A stretch of DNA of 64,000 nt from an uncultured Eubacteriales bacterium (GCA_951800645.1 CATOIK010000014.1:1-64000), one strand, 5' to 3'; counted from the first letter of the stretch, positions 25,466 to 35,394 are shown. Made by a program: numbers and translations. The notes: generated by a model from the sequence alone, not told the origin.

Positions 25466-26635
25466 TTATACCCGGCTGATGCCCTCTGCCTCAGCTTCTT
25501 TTGCCACTGCGTCAGCCACCGCCAGAGCCACCCGCTTGTCAAAAGCGTCCGGAATCACATAATCAACCGTCAGTTCATCTTCCTGGATCACTGCTGCAAT
25601 GGCATGGGCCGCAGCCATCTTCATGCCTTCTGTAATATCCCTGGCGCGCACGGCCAGCACGCCCTTAAACAATCCGGGAAACACCAACACATTGTTAATC
25701 TGATTTGGAAAGTCGGAACGGCCGGTGCCTACTACCACAGCTCCGCCGGCTTTAGCCTCATCCGGCATAATTTCCGGAACCGGATTTGCCATGGCAAACA
25801 CAATGCCTTTGTTCATGGAAGCCACCATCTCCCTGGTTACCAGGTTCGGCCTGGAAACTCCCACAAAAATATCCGCCCCCTTAAGTGCGTCTGCCAGGGT
25901 GCCGTGCTCCTTCTGGAGATTGCTGATGTGAGAGATTTCTTCCTGCCCGGAATTCAGACCCTCATCCCCCTCACAGATGACGCCGTGAATATCGCACATA
26001 ATGATATTTCCAAAGCCCATGGCAATCAGCAGCTTTCCGATAGACACTCCCGCTGCACCGGCGCCGTTAATAACCACCCGCAGACGGCCCATCTCCTTGC
26101 CAGTTACCTTTACTGCATTCAAAAGAGCCGCAGCCACCACAATAGCCGTGCCGTGCTGGTCATCGTGGAACACCGGAATATCGCAGACCTCCTTCAGCCG
26201 CCTCTCAATTTCAAAGCACCGGGGCGCTGCAATGTCCTCCAGATTGATGCCTCCGAAGCTTTTGGAAATCAATGCAACCGTATTCACAATGGTGTCCACA
26301 TCCTTGGAATCCACACAGATAGGAAAGGCGTCCACATCTGCGAAAGCCTTAAACAATGCGCATTTTCCCTCCATAACCGGCATACCAGCAGAAGGACCGA
26401 TGTCTCCCAGCCCCAGCACTGCCGTACCGTCTGTGATCACCGCCACTAAATTGCCTTTCCGGGTGTAATCGTAGGACAGCTCCTCATTTTCTGCAATCAG
26501 CAGACAAGGCTCCGCCACTCCGGGGGTATAGGCCAAAGCCAGCTCCTCCCGATTGGTAATGGGCGCCCGCGAAATCACTTCTATCTTTCCCTGCCACTCT
26601 TTATGTTTTTCAACTGCAAGCTGTTTCCTGTCCAT
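25466..26635 (-). CDS. NAD(P)-dependent malic enzyme
   Basis: A 389-residue malic enzyme, which decarboxylates malate to pyruvate. The malic N-terminal domain carries YTPGVAEPCL and the catalytic region VITDGTAVLGLGDIG. The NAD-binding domain has VINGAGAAGVSIGKLL. There is no phosphotransacetylase extension, so it is the short bacterial form. CAGGAGGA precedes the start. It stands alone between clpB and the germination gene. Confidence 0.95.
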   Translation of the reverse strand: MDRKQLAVEKHKEWQGKIEVISRAPITNREELALAYTPGVAEPCLLIAENEELSYDYTRKGNLVAVITDGTAVLGLGDIGPSAGMPVMEGKCALFKAFADVDAFPICVDSKDVDTIVNTVALISKSFGGINLEDIAAPRCFEIERRLKEVCDIPVFHDDQHGTAIVVAAALLNAVKVTGKEMGRLRVVINGAGAAGVSIGKLLIAMGFGNIIMCDIHGVICEGDEGLNSGQEEISHISNLQKEHGTLADALKGADIFVGVSRPNLVTREMVASMNKGIVFAMANPVPEIMPDEAKAGGAVVVGTGRSDFPNQINNVLVFPGLFKGVLAVRARDITEGMKMAAAHAIAAVIQEDELTVDYVIPDAFDKRVALAVADAVAKEAEAEGISRV

Positions 26636-26716
26636 GCAGGTATCCTCCTGTACTATGTCATTCCAGAACCATTTTAGTACAAAACCGCAGGACCGTCAAC
26701 GAATTACCGCCGTCTG

Positions 26717-29308
26717 TTACTTCACATAAGCAGTCAGGCTCTCGCCGCCTGCGTCTGTATCAATTACGATGGTCTGGCCTTCGCTTATATTGCCTTCCAG
26801 AATAATCCGGGCAGCCAATGTCTCTACATGCTTCTGCAGATACCGTCTCAGGGGGCGAGCACCATAAGCCGGGTCATAGCCATGGTCGGTCACATAGGCC
26901 TTGGCTGCATCCGTCAGCTCCACCTTCAGCTCCCTGTCTGCCAGCCGCCGGTTCACATCTGCCACCATCAAATCTACAATGTGGCTGATATTGTCCTTTG
27001 TCAGCGGCTTAAACAAAATAGTCTCGTCCAGACGGTTCAGGAATTCAGGACGGAAGTGATTCCGCAGATCCTGCATAACCAACTGCTCTGAATCTGGGCG
27101 AATCAGCCCTGCATCGTCAATGCCGTCTAACAGATACTGAGAGCCGATGTTGGAGGTCATGATCAGAATCGTGTTCTTGAAATCTACGGTCTTGCCGGTG
27201 GAATCGGTAATTCGGCCATCGTCCAGCACCTGCAGAAGAACATTGAACACATCCGGATGGGCCTTCTCCACCTCATCAAACAGCACTACGGAATAAGGTT
27301 TCCGGCGCACGGCCTCCGTCAACTGGCCGCCCTCATCGTAGCCTACATATCCGGGAGGCGCTCCGATAAGCCGGGCCACAGAATGCTTCTCCATGTACTC
27401 GCTCATGTCGATGCGCACCATATTGTTTTCATCGTCAAAGAGAGCCTCTGCCAGAGCTTTGGCCAGCTCCGTCTTACCCACGCCGGTAGGGCCTAAGAAC
27501 AGGAAGGAGCCAATGGGCTTTGATGGATCCTTGATGCCGGCTTTGGACCGAAGGATGGCCTCCGTCACCTTCTCTACCCCTTCGTCCTGACCTACCACCC
27601 GTTGGTGGAGCACATGATCCAGGTGTAGAATCTTGCTTCGCTCGCTTTCGTTTAACTTGCTGACCGGAATGCCGGTCCACCGGGAGATGATTCTGGAAAT
27701 CTCCTCCTCCGTAACGCTTTCATGCACCAGGCTTAAGTCCTGATTCTTTACCTTTTCCTCCTCAGCTTCCAGTTCCTTCTGGAGTTGAGGCAGCTTGCCG
27801 TACTGCAGCTCTGCCGCCTTGTTTAAATCGTACTGCTGCTGTGCCTGAGCAATGTCCCGGTTTACCTGTTCAATTTCTTCCCGCAGCGCAGACAGACGGT
27901 CTACAGAAGATTTCTCATTCTCCCACTGGGTCTTCTTCCCTGCAAAGTCCTCGTGAAGCTCTGCCAGATTCCTCTGCAAAGTCTCCAGCCGTTCCTGGCT
28001 TAAATGATCCGTCTCTTTTTTCAGAGCCGTTTCCTCAATCTCCATCTGCATGATTTTCCGGGAAAGTTCATCCAGCTCAGCAGGCATAGAATCCAGCTCC
28101 GTCTTAATCAGGGCGCAGGCCTCGTCCACCAGGTCAATGGCTTTGTCCGGCAGGAAACGGTCTGTAATGTACCGGTCTGACAGGACGGCTGCAGCCACCA
28201 GGGCAGAGTCTGTAATCTTGACGCCGTGGAAAACCTCGTAGCGGTCCTTGATGCCCCGCAGAATAGAAATGGTATCCTCCACAGTTGGCTGATCCACCAG
28301 CACTGGCTGGAACCGCCGTTCCAGAGCCGCATCCTTTTCAATGTATTTCCGATACTCATCCAGAGTAGTCGCACCGATGCAGTGAAGCTCGCCCCTGGCC
28401 AGCATAGGCTTTAACAGGTTGCCTGCGTCCATGGAGCCTTCCGTTTTTCCGGCTCCCACAATGGTGTGAAGCTCATCGATAAACAGGATGATCTGGCCTT
28501 CACTTTTCTTTACTTCTTCCAGAACAGCCTTCAGCCGCTCCTCAAATTCGCCCCGGTACTTGGCTCCTGCTACCAGAGCGCCCATATCCAATGCGAAAAG
28601 CCTGCGGTTTTTCAATCCCTCCGGCACATCTCCCCGGACAATTCGCTGAGCCAGCCCCTCTACTACCGCGGTTTTTCCTACGCCAGGCTCACCGATAAGC
28701 ACCGGGTTGTTTTTGGTCTTTCTGGAAAGAATCTGCACCACATTCCGGATTTCGCTGTCCCGGCCGATGACCGGATCCAGCTTCTGATTTCTGGCCCGCT
28801 CAACCAGGTCGTAGCCGTATTTTTCCAGGGTGTCATAAGTGGCTTCCGGATTGTCGCTGACTACCCGCTGGTTTCCCCGGACTGTGGAAAGGGCCTGCAA
28901 AAAGGTCTCTCTGGTAATGCCGTACTGCTTAAACAGCTCCTTTAAAGTACGGTCTGCATGCTTTAACATAGACAGGAAGATGTGCTCTACAGACACATAC
29001 TCGTCTCCCATAGCACGGGATTCATCCTCTGCGTTAATAAGCACTTTATTTAAGTCTCCGCTGATGTAAACCTGGCCGCTTCCGCTGACCTTAGGAAGTC
29101 CAGCCAACTTCTGCTGCGCCTCGTTTACCACCATTTCCATGCTGATTCCCATCTTCGTCAGCAGCTTCAAAATAAGGCTGTCATCCAAAGTCAGCAGACT
29201 GTAAAACAGATGCTCCTGCTCAATCTGCTGGTTGCCGTACTCATAAGCCAGTTTCTCACAGTTCTGAACTGCCTCCATGGATTTCTGAGTAAATTTGCTG
29301 ATATTCAT
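26717..29308 (-). CDS. clpB: ATP-dependent disaggregase ClpB
   Basis: An 863-residue Hsp100 chaperone that solubilises aggregated proteins with DnaK. Order: Clp N domain (about residues 1-145), first AAA+ with GEPGVGKTA, middle coiled coil (about 400-520), second AAA+ with [10 protein letters not shown], and the C-terminal D2-small domain. The presence of the coiled coil separates it from ClpA and ClpC. ATG at 29308 has GGAGG ten bases upstream; a nearer ATG at 29314 is too close. Control by HrcA is indicated by a CIRCE element that overlaps its promoter. Confidence 0.96.
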   Translation of the reverse strand: MNISKFTQKSMEAVQNCEKLAYEYGNQQIEQEHLFYSLLTLDDSLILKLLTKMGISMEMVVNEAQQKLAGLPKVSGSGQVYISGDLNKVLINAEDESRAMGDEYVSVEHIFLSMLKHADRTLKELFKQYGITRETFLQALSTVRGNQRVVSDNPEATYDTLEKYGYDLVERARNQKLDPVIGRDSEIRNVVQILSRKTKNNPVLIGEPGVGKTAVVEGLAQRIVRGDVPEGLKNRRLFALDMGALVAGAKYRGEFEERLKAVLEEVKKSEGQIILFIDELHTIVGAGKTEGSMDAGNLLKPMLARGELHCIGATTLDEYRKYIEKDAALERRFQPVLVDQPTVEDTISILRGIKDRYEVFHGVKITDSALVAAAVLSDRYITDRFLPDKAIDLVDEACALIKTELDSMPAELDELSRKIMQMEIEETALKKETDHLSQERLETLQRNLAELHEDFAGKKTQWENEKSSVDRLSALREEIEQVNRDIAQAQQQYDLNKAAELQYGKLPQLQKELEAEEEKVKNQDLSLVHESVTEEEISRIISRWTGIPVSKLNESERSKILHLDHVLHQRVVGQDEGVEKVTEAILRSKAGIKDPSKPIGSFLFLGPTGVGKTELAKALAEALFDDENNMVRIDMSEYMEKHSVARLIGAPPGYVGYDEGGQLTEAVRRKPYSVVLFDEVEKAHPDVFNVLLQVLDDGRITDSTGKTVDFKNTILIMTSNIGSQYLLDGIDDAGLIRPDSEQLVMQDLRNHFRPEFLNRLDETILFKPLTKDNISHIVDLMVADVNRRLADRELKVELTDAAKAYVTDHGYDPAYGARPLRRYLQKHVETLAARIILEGNISEGQTIVIDTDAGGESLTAYVK

Positions 29309-29362
29309 AAACATGCACCTCCTTGGAAACATGCAAATCCTTGTTTTCTTTGTTCTATACGC

Positions 29363-29391
29363 AATATAACATATGTTGTTAGCAGTGTCAA
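29363..29391 (-). promoter_or_regulatory. clpB promoter
   Basis: On the minus strand TTGACA (29386-29391) and TATATT (29363-29368) are 17 bases apart. The boxes nearly match the vegetative consensus. The -35 box lies inside the CIRCE element. Confidence 0.88.
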
Positions 29392-29405
29392 GTGGTGAGT
29401 GCTAA
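29379..29405 (-). promoter_or_regulatory. CIRCE operator (HrcA site)
   Basis: Read on the minus strand, TTAGCACTC is followed by nine bases and CACTGCTAA. The left arm is perfect and the right arm has two changes from GAGTGCTAA. Its overlap with the -35 box predicts repression by HrcA and release on heat shock. Confidence 0.87.
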
Positions 29406-29522
29406 CTTTTTTTACATAAGATAATCAATCTCTCCAATCCCTCCTAGCCGAATCCCCATTTCCATGATACAATCAAAGCAGATAGACGCCGATAATAATT
29501 CTTACAAAACGGAGGCCCCCAG

Positions 29523-30458
29523 ATGGAAAATATAATCCGGATCACCGCCATGGACATGCCCCAGACGGCTTTCTCCTGTGTAAATACTGCTGCCCTGCAG
29601 AACAGTTCCGGCATCAACGCCCTTCGGGACTGGTACTGGAACCGGTTAGAGGAAACCCGGTGGCAGGGCATCCGAAGCATTACCCTGCCTGCCCCTGAAG
29701 CATGGGATGGGCTTTTGGGCGGTCTGTCCGCAAATGACGAGGACGCCCCATACACAGTCCTCAAAACCATTTCCCACTGGTGCTTCATCAATCCGAAATA
29801 CGGAATGGATATTCTCCTTGCCGTTTCCAATCCTGACGCCGCAAAGCGCTGCCGCACCATCTTATCACAGAAAACAGATGCCTGGAATCATCCCCTTATC
29901 CCGGAGGAAAACAACGGTCTTTTGGAACTGGCCATCACCTTTGCCATGGGCCGGCACAAAGGCTCCACCCGGAAAGGAACCAGACGGCCCTATATACTTC
30001 ATCCCCTGACCACCCTGCAGATTCTCGTCTCCATGGAGGCAGATTTCAACCTGATGGCTGCCGGAGTTTTACACGATACCCTGGAAGACACTGACACAAC
30101 CCTGCTGGAACTCTATGACCAGTTCGGCGCTGACATCGCTGCCCTGATCAACGGCCACACAGAAGACAAGCGAAACGCCTGGCAGGAGCGGAAACTTCAG
30201 AACATCAACAACTTAGCCCACGCCGGTCTCCGGGAAAAGATGCTGGTGATCGCAGATAAGGTAGCCAATCTGCGGGATATGGATTCGGATTACCAAAAAG
30301 TAGGCGAAGCCCTCTGGCTCCGCTTCAACGCTCCCAAACAGAAGCAGTCCTGGTACTACAGCCATCTTACGGAAGGTTTAAAAGAACTGGCTGATATTCC
30401 CCAAACCCAAAAAATCTACCAGGAAATGACATCCTTATATCACAAGCTCTTTGCATAA
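29523..30458 (+). CDS. HD-domain hydrolase, SpoT-hydrolase-like
   Basis: A 311-residue protein. The C-terminal half (about residues 138-300) contains an HD-type phosphohydrolase: RRPYILHPL, then AGVLHDTLEDTD with the HD pair. This resembles the hydrolase part of RelA/SpoT and the small Mesh1-type enzymes that degrade (p)ppGpp. There is no synthetase, TGS or ACT domain. The N-terminal 130 residues have no recognisable domain. GGAGG stands before the ATG. It is the only plus-strand gene in this part. Another nucleotide substrate is possible. Confidence 0.75.
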   Translation: MENIIRITAMDMPQTAFSCVNTAALQNSSGINALRDWYWNRLEETRWQGIRSITLPAPEAWDGLLGGLSANDEDAPYTVLKTISHWCFINPKYGMDILLAVSNPDAAKRCRTILSQKTDAWNHPLIPEENNGLLELAITFAMGRHKGSTRKGTRRPYILHPLTTLQILVSMEADFNLMAAGVLHDTLEDTDTTLLELYDQFGADIAALINGHTEDKRNAWQERKLQNINNLAHAGLREKMLVIADKVANLRDMDSDYQKVGEALWLRFNAPKQKQSWYYSHLTEGLKELADIPQTQKIYQEMTSLYHKLFA

Positions 30459-30511
30459 ACAGCGGCACAACAGAGACAAATGTCCATTGGTGCAAGCACA
30501 ATGTCCATTTT

Positions 30512-30573
30512 CCTTAAGCGCGAAGTACGCATCTCCCGGAGCGTTTTTATTTCATAGGGCGAACTTTCCTATG
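30512..30573. repeat. 62-base repeat, copy 1
   Basis: Begins CCTTAAGCGCGAAGT and ends CTTTCCTATG. It matches 59 of 62 bases in copy 2 at 30636-30697. It holds the small hairpin CATAGG/CCTATG and a T-run after GCG. This and copy 2 fill most of the 262-base gap between the HD gene and the MscS gene. Confidence 0.9.
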
Positions 30574-30580
30574 TGAAAAA

Positions 30581-30600
30581 GAGTCCGGTTCACCGGACTC
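30581..30600. terminator. Hairpin between the two repeats
   Basis: GAGTCCGG and CCGGACTC form a perfect eight-base stem with a four-base loop. A run of A before it gives a T tail on the minus strand. Confidence 0.55.
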
Positions 30601-30635
30601 TCGCGCCGGAGCGCGTCTGCGTCAGCAGACATTTC

Positions 30636-30697
30636 CCTTAAGCGCGAAGTGCGCATCCCGCGGAGCGTTTTTATTTCATAGGGCGAACTTTCCTATG
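30636..30697. repeat. 62-base repeat, copy 2
   Basis: Same unit as copy 1 with three base differences. In this copy the end hairpin extends into a 13-base stem (TTTATTTCATAGG with CCTATGAAATAAA). It may be a dispersed element found elsewhere in the genome. Confidence 0.9.
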
Positions 30698-30706
30698 AAA
30701 TAAAAA

Positions 30707-30736
30707 ACGGGTGGCGGAACTTACTCCACCACCCGT
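30707..30736 (-). terminator. Terminator of the MscS gene spanning its stop codon
   Basis: ACGGGTGG (30707-30714) pairs with CCACCCGT (30729-30736), and a run of six T follows on the minus strand. The stop codon at 30721 is in the loop. Confidence 0.82.
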
Positions 30737-31548
30737 ACATCCATTTTTCGGTAGGGAATCTCAATCCCCGCCTCATCAAATTTTTCCTTAATCTGCTCAA
30801 TCAGCTCCCAGCGGGCCGGCCAGTAATCGTCAGTTTTTACCCAGCCCCTGGCCCCCAGCATCACGGCGCTTTCCCCCAGTTCTCCCACAAATACCACAAT
30901 GCCGTCCTCCTTCAGGATCAAAGGATGTTCTTCATACAGACTGCGCAGAATCTCCTTTGCCTGTTTTAAATCTGACTGATACCCAATTCCTACTTCCAGA
31001 TTCAGCCGCCGTTTCTCCTGCACCGTCACATTGATTACCACATCGTTGGAAATACTGCCGTTGGGAATGATAATCTTCCGGTTATCCATAGTCACCAAAG
31101 TGGTGTATACCAGGCCGATGCTGTCCACAGTACCCTCTGCATCCTTAAAAATAATGAAATCCCCTACGCCAAAGGGCCGCATCAGCATCAGCAGAATACC
31201 GCCTGCCACATTTTTCAGGCTCTCCTGCAAAGACAGGCCTACCGCCAAACCTGCAGAACCTAAAAGAGCAATGATGGAAGCCGATGGGATGCCCATACTG
31301 TCTGCTGCAATAAACACTGCCACAGCATAAATCCCTACCTCTGTCACAGACAGCAGGAATTTCCCCACACTGGCATCCAGCGATGTCTTATCCAGCGTCT
31401 TCTGCAGCAGGCGCCGCGTCAGCCGCACCAGCCTGTTTCCCACAAATAAAATCAGAGCAGCAATCAAAAGCCGGTACCCCAGCCTGGCAATGCCCGGCCA
31501 CCAGCCCTTCACTGTTTCCAGAAACACATTCATATCCATTTCGCTCAT
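30721..31548 (-). CDS. Small-conductance mechanosensitive channel (MscS family)
   Basis: About 275 residues with three N-terminal membrane segments. The pore helix is the Gly/Ala-rich stretch IIALLGSAGLAVGLSLQESL and is followed by the beta domain with RPFGVGDFI and NRKIIIPNGSIS. It opens under membrane tension to release solutes on osmotic downshift. I take ATG 31548 (MSEMDMN) with AAGGAACAGGA upstream; the frame continues upstream to 31614 without support. The stop lies in its terminator. Confidence 0.92.
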   Translation of the reverse strand: MSEMDMNVFLETVKGWWPGIARLGYRLLIAALILFVGNRLVRLTRRLLQKTLDKTSLDASVGKFLLSVTEVGIYAVAVFIAADSMGIPSASIIALLGSAGLAVGLSLQESLKNVAGGILLMLMRPFGVGDFIIFKDAEGTVDSIGLVYTTLVTMDNRKIIIPNGSISNDVVINVTVQEKRRLNLEVGIGYQSDLKQAKEILRSLYEEHPLILKEDGIVVFVGELGESAVMLGARGWVKTDDYWPARWELIEQIKEKFDEAGIEIPYRKMDVRVVE

Positions 31549-31637
31549 TTCCTGTTCCTTTCCTGCTGCTGACGCAGACCTTCCTGATAAAGCTGCCAGA
31601 CCAGCCGCTGTCATTTTGAAGAAAAACCGGAGATGTG

Positions 31638-32378
31638 TTATCCCCGGCCCAATTTAGACAGATATTCTAAATACCGTTTTTTCACAAATGCCTGATTATT
31701 CCGGCTGATAGGCACAATTCTGCCGTCCGACATCTGGAAGTCATGGCCCAGCATCTGCTCCACATGCTCCATATTGATGATAAAGGACTTGTGAGGCTGG
31801 ACAAAGCGGCCATCGTTTAAAATACCCTCCAACTGCTTCTCAAAGGGTTTCCGGATATACACGCTCTCATGCACCTGGCCATTTTCCATATAAAAATGCA
31901 TGACCCTGGACATATTTTCCACTGCCACCAGACTTCCCAATTCCAGAGTAACGATGCCGTTCTTACCTTTAAAGGTGTAAAGAGCTTCCTCCTGCGGCTG
32001 TAAAAAGGCAATGACCCGGTCCATACATCGGAAAAACGGTTCCTGCTCCACCGGCTTTAACAGATAACCGCTGGCAAATACATCGAACGCATTCAATGCA
32101 TATTCCGGCGAACCGGTCACATAAACGATAACGGTTCTGGAACTTCGCTCCCGGATGGCCTTTCCCAACAGAATTCCATCCTGTTCCTCCATCATAATAT
32201 CCAAAAGGCAGATGTCATAGCGCTTCCCCTGGTTCAGCAGCTTCAAAAGTGCAGACGCCGATTCTGTCCGCTCCACGGCAAAAATCAGCTCCGGCCTTTG
32301 CTGCTGATAGGCCTCTACCAACTCTGCCAACTGCTGCAAGTCCCGGCTGTGGCCATCGCACATGATTATCTTTAGCAT
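31638..32378 (-). CDS. LytTR-family response regulator
   Basis: About 246 residues: a receiver domain (start MLKIIMCDGHSRD, phosphoacceptor in ICLLDIMM) and a LytTR DNA-binding domain from about residue 140 (FVQPHKSFIINMEHV and the ending NQAFVKKRYLEYL). The acidic start CDGHSRD is a variant of the usual DD pair. ATG 32378 follows GGAGG. No histidine kinase gene is adjacent. Such regulators often act in peptide sensing or cell-wall control; the target is unknown. Confidence 0.9.
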   Translation of the reverse strand: MLKIIMCDGHSRDLQQLAELVEAYQQQRPELIFAVERTESASALLKLLNQGKRYDICLLDIMMEEQDGILLGKAIRERSSRTVIVYVTGSPEYALNAFDVFASGYLLKPVEQEPFFRCMDRVIAFLQPQEEALYTFKGKNGIVTLELGSLVAVENMSRVMHFYMENGQVHESVYIRKPFEKQLEGILNDGRFVQPHKSFIINMEHVEQMLGHDFQMSDGRIVPISRNNQAFVKKRYLEYLSKLGRG

Positions 32379-32556
32379 TCGCTTACCTCCATGTTCTCTA
32401 CGCTCACATGAAACGCCCATTGCTGTCTCTCATTATAGCAGTTATTGAAAAAATATCCAACCTTTTGCAGATAGCTGATTGCAACTGTCAGTAATTTGAT
32501 GATCCAGTTTATGAAAGGGAGAAAACCGGACAAACTTTCCTGTGAATCGAAAAAAT

Positions 32557-32582
32557 GGAAGCCCTGCAAAATCAGGACTTCC
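32557..32582 (-). terminator. Terminator of the tRNA operon
   Basis: GGAAGCCCTG (32557-32566) pairs with CAGGACTTCC (32573-32582) with one mismatch, followed on the minus strand by ATTTTTT. It is 15 bases beyond tRNA-Gly. The gap from here to the LytTR gene holds nothing else recognisable. Confidence 0.82.
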
Positions 32583-32597
32583 GCTGCAAATAAAAAA

Positions 32598-32670
32598 AGC
32601 GCGAGACGGGACTCGAACCCGCGACCCCGACCTTGGCAAGGTCGTACTCCACCAACTGAGCCACTCGCGC
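32598..32670 (-). tRNA. tRNA-Gly (GCC)
   Basis: A 73-base cloverleaf. The acceptor GCGCGAG pairs with CTCGCGC, the T arm is GGGTTCGAGTCCC and the anticodon loop is TTGCCAA. CCA is not encoded. It is the last gene of a four-tRNA operon. Confidence 0.97.
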
Positions 32671-32771
32671 ATAACTATTATCGAACATCAGACATTCTAT
32701 CACATATTTCACTAATATGCAAGCATTTTTTCAAAAATCTCTAAAATTCCGGAATGCTAAAATAAAAAAGA

Positions 32772-32844
<73 letters not shown>

Positions 32845-32863
32845 ATGCTTTGTAAAAGCCAAA

Positions 32864-32949
32864 TGCCGCAGGCCGGAATCGAACCGGCACGGGAGATTAG
32901 TCCCGCAGGATTTTAAGTCCTGTGCGTCTGCCAGTTCCGCCACTGCGGC
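32864..32949 (-). tRNA. tRNA-Leu (TAA)
   Basis: An 86-base class II tRNA with a long variable arm (GCGGGACTAATCTCCCGT). The acceptor GCCGCAG pairs with CTGCGGC and the anticodon loop holds TAA in CTTAAAA. Confidence 0.97.
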
Positions 32950-32954
32950 TTAAG

Positions 32955-33036
32955 TGGATGGAGGTGGATTCGAACCACCGAAGCGTGTCGCAACAGATTT
33001 ACAGTCTGCCCCCTTTGGCCACTCGGGAACCCATCC
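32955..33036 (-). tRNA. tRNA-Tyr (GTA)
   Basis: An 82-base class II tRNA. The acceptor GGATGGG pairs with TCCATCC, the variable arm is long and the anticodon loop CTGTAAA gives GTA. It is the first gene of the tRNA operon and lies 25 bases after the promoter. Confidence 0.96.
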
Positions 33037-33061
33037 ATACCGGCTTTCACAAACCTTGTTA

Positions 33062-33090
33062 ATACTACCACAGCAAAAGGCAAAAATCAA
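33062..33090 (-). promoter_or_regulatory. tRNA operon promoter
   Basis: On the minus strand TTGATT (33085-33090) and TAGTAT (33062-33067) lie 17 bases apart, 25 bases before tRNA-Tyr. Confidence 0.72.
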
Positions 33091-33154
33091 GTGTTTTTCA
33101 AAATTTGACGGTCAACCCTGTTTTTCGTCAGACGATACTGTGAAACCCTTCAAA

Positions 33155-35248
33155 TTAGGAATGGCATAGCTGAACGGATGCTCCTGTCCCTCCCACAGTC
33201 AGCAGCGCGCTGCTGCTGGCAGGCATGTCTATGGTTACAAATCCGTCCTGCACCTCATATTCTGCCAGGCCTACATTATAGCCGTCCCGGTCTGTCAGCA
33301 TCACTCTGGTCAGCTTCTGGCCGTCAAAAATCCCCAGCTCCCACACCGGAACCTGCACCATGCGGTTATCCCCCCGGTTGTTGACTATGGTAACACACTT
33401 GTTTTCCCTATACATCCGGCCATAGGCAATCAGTTGGCGGTCTGCCAGCAGCCGCTTTAAAGATCCTTTCCGCAGGGCAGGGAAGGTTTTGTGCAACTCA
33501 ATCATGTATCGGTGAAATTCAATCAGTTCAAAATCCTCATTTCCCCAGGGGTAGGTCCGCCGGTTGTCCGGGTCTGTCCAGCCGCAAAGCCCCGCCTCGT
33601 CTCCATAGTAGACTGCAGGCGCCCCAGGCCAGGTCATCTGGATCATGACTGCTTCCCGGAACACGCCGTATTGTACGCCCTGGCTTGCCTTCTCCGGCCC
33701 TTCTGTGGCAAGCCGCCCCACCATCTGATTGGTGCGGGTCAGAAAACGGCTGTGGTCGTGGTTGGACAACTGATTCATAGCTGCAAACAACGAAGGAGTC
33801 TGCATCCGGGCCATGTGATAGTACATGGATCGGAAAAAGGCTTCGCCATCTCCGTAAAGAGCAGCATCGTAAGCGTCGCTGTGCTTCTCCATTCCGGTCA
33901 GAAACCAGGTTACCGGCTCCATGAAAGCATCGTAATTCATAATGGAATCCCACTGATCTCCTCTTAACCAGGGCTCCGGATCTCCGTAGTGCTCCGCTAA
34001 AATCACCGCTTCCGGATTGGCTTCCTTTACACAGTCCCGGAAATTCCGCCAGAACCGATGATTAGATTCCTCGCTGTAGCCTAAGTCCGCAGCCACATCC
34101 AGCCGCCAGCCGTCAGCGTTAAAAGGAGGAGATACCCATTTCTGCCCGATTTCCATAATGTAATCCCACAGTTTAGGAGATTCCTCGTAATTTAACTTAG
34201 GCAGGGTATCGTGGTTCCACCAGCCGTCGTAGCTTTTGTTGTCCGGCCAGCCTTCCCCATCCTGAAACCGGAAAAAGCTCCGGTAAGGGCTTTCTGCACA
34301 TCCGTACGCGCCGGAGGCATAGCCTCCCAGGTTCTTATAAATCTTCTCCCGATCCAGCCATTTGTTGAAAGAGCCGCAGTGATTAAACACGCCGTCCATA
34401 ATCACCCGCATCCCACGCCTGTGTACCTCCTCCACAAACCGGGCAAAGAACACATCGCTGGCTGCCAGATTTTCCGGCGCTGCACTGCGCAGCCAATACC
34501 GGGAAGCAGCCCCATTGTCAGCCGCGTCCGGGGCAACCGGCTCTCCGCCATCCCTTACAATAACTCCGTAGTGAGGGTCAATGTGCTCGTAATCCTGGCT
34601 GTCGTACTTATGGTTGGAGGGAGACACAAACAGAGGATTGAAATAGATGACCTCCACTCCCAGATACTGAAGATAGTCCAGCTTCTCCCAGACTCCCTTT
34701 AAATCTCCGCCGTAAAAATGTCCCACATCAAAAGCAGAAGGAAGCTGATTCCAGTCCTTTACCTGCCGGACCGGCTGACCAATGTAGAGATACTCCCAGT
34801 CGGTTACATCGTTTTCTGGGTCTCCGTTGTAAAAGCGGTCTACATAAATCTGATACATCACCGCACCTTTGGCCCAGTCCGGCACATGAAAACCGGGAGT
34901 AAAGACAAACGCATAGCGGCTCTGGATGTCCATAGTGGCTCCCAGGCGATTGAAAAAACAAACTTCATGTCCGTTTTCCACGCAAAAATAATACCGGCTT
35001 GGATTCTTTCCGGCAGTAATCTCACACTCATAAAAATCAAACAACAAATCTGAGGATGTTTTCCTCATCTGCGTCTCGGTCTTTGTCTCATCGTCAATCA
35101 AACATACCCGGACGGCATTATCCCGCCCTGTCCGGAACCGATAGCGCACCAAATCCCCTGCGTCCGGCTCCTCCGGAGTGCGGTAATCCGATGTCTCGTC
35201 TGCAAACAATGCCTGCCGGTTTAAATAGCCCGTCTCTCGCTCTGACAT
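33155..35248 (-). CDS. GH13 alpha-glucosidase, neopullulanase/cyclomaltodextrinase type
   Basis: A 697-residue intracellular glycosidase (no signal peptide). N-terminal beta domain like CBM34 (about residues 1-125), then the GH13 barrel. The catalytic motifs are intact: MDGVFNH, GWRLDVAAD (nucleophile Asp), VILAEHYGD (acid/base Glu) and QLSNHDHSR. A C-terminal beta domain follows. It would cleave maltodextrins, pullulan or cyclodextrins taken into the cell. It is a single gene with its own promoter, with the tRNA operon downstream. Confidence 0.93.
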   Translation of the reverse strand: MSERETGYLNRQALFADETSDYRTPEEPDAGDLVRYRFRTGRDNAVRVCLIDDETKTETQMRKTSSDLLFDFYECEITAGKNPSRYYFCVENGHEVCFFNRLGATMDIQSRYAFVFTPGFHVPDWAKGAVMYQIYVDRFYNGDPENDVTDWEYLYIGQPVRQVKDWNQLPSAFDVGHFYGGDLKGVWEKLDYLQYLGVEVIYFNPLFVSPSNHKYDSQDYEHIDPHYGVIVRDGGEPVAPDAADNGAASRYWLRSAAPENLAASDVFFARFVEEVHRRGMRVIMDGVFNHCGSFNKWLDREKIYKNLGGYASGAYGCAESPYRSFFRFQDGEGWPDNKSYDGWWNHDTLPKLNYEESPKLWDYIMEIGQKWVSPPFNADGWRLDVAADLGYSEESNHRFWRNFRDCVKEANPEAVILAEHYGDPEPWLRGDQWDSIMNYDAFMEPVTWFLTGMEKHSDAYDAALYGDGEAFFRSMYYHMARMQTPSLFAAMNQLSNHDHSRFLTRTNQMVGRLATEGPEKASQGVQYGVFREAVMIQMTWPGAPAVYYGDEAGLCGWTDPDNRRTYPWGNEDFELIEFHRYMIELHKTFPALRKGSLKRLLADRQLIAYGRMYRENKCVTIVNNRGDNRMVQVPVWELGIFDGQKLTRVMLTDRDGYNVGLAEYEVQDGFVTIDMPASSSALLTVGGTGASVQLCHS

Positions 35249-35365
35249 GTTGTCTTTTCCCTTCTGCTGCTGTTACTTTTATTTTAGCCGATTCCACCGG
35301 AAGATACAACCGGTTTCTCATTGTTCAGAGCCGCACCTCCAAAATGCTGCGCGTTTTATCTCTGT

Positions 35366-35394
35366 TTTATAAAATTTTGCCTGGCTCTGAACAA
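35366..35394 (-). promoter_or_regulatory. Candidate promoter of the GH13 gene
   Basis: On the minus strand TTGTTC (35389-35394) and TATAAA (35366-35371) are 17 bases apart, about 115 bases before the start. No cre-like operator is evident nearby. Confidence 0.5.
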
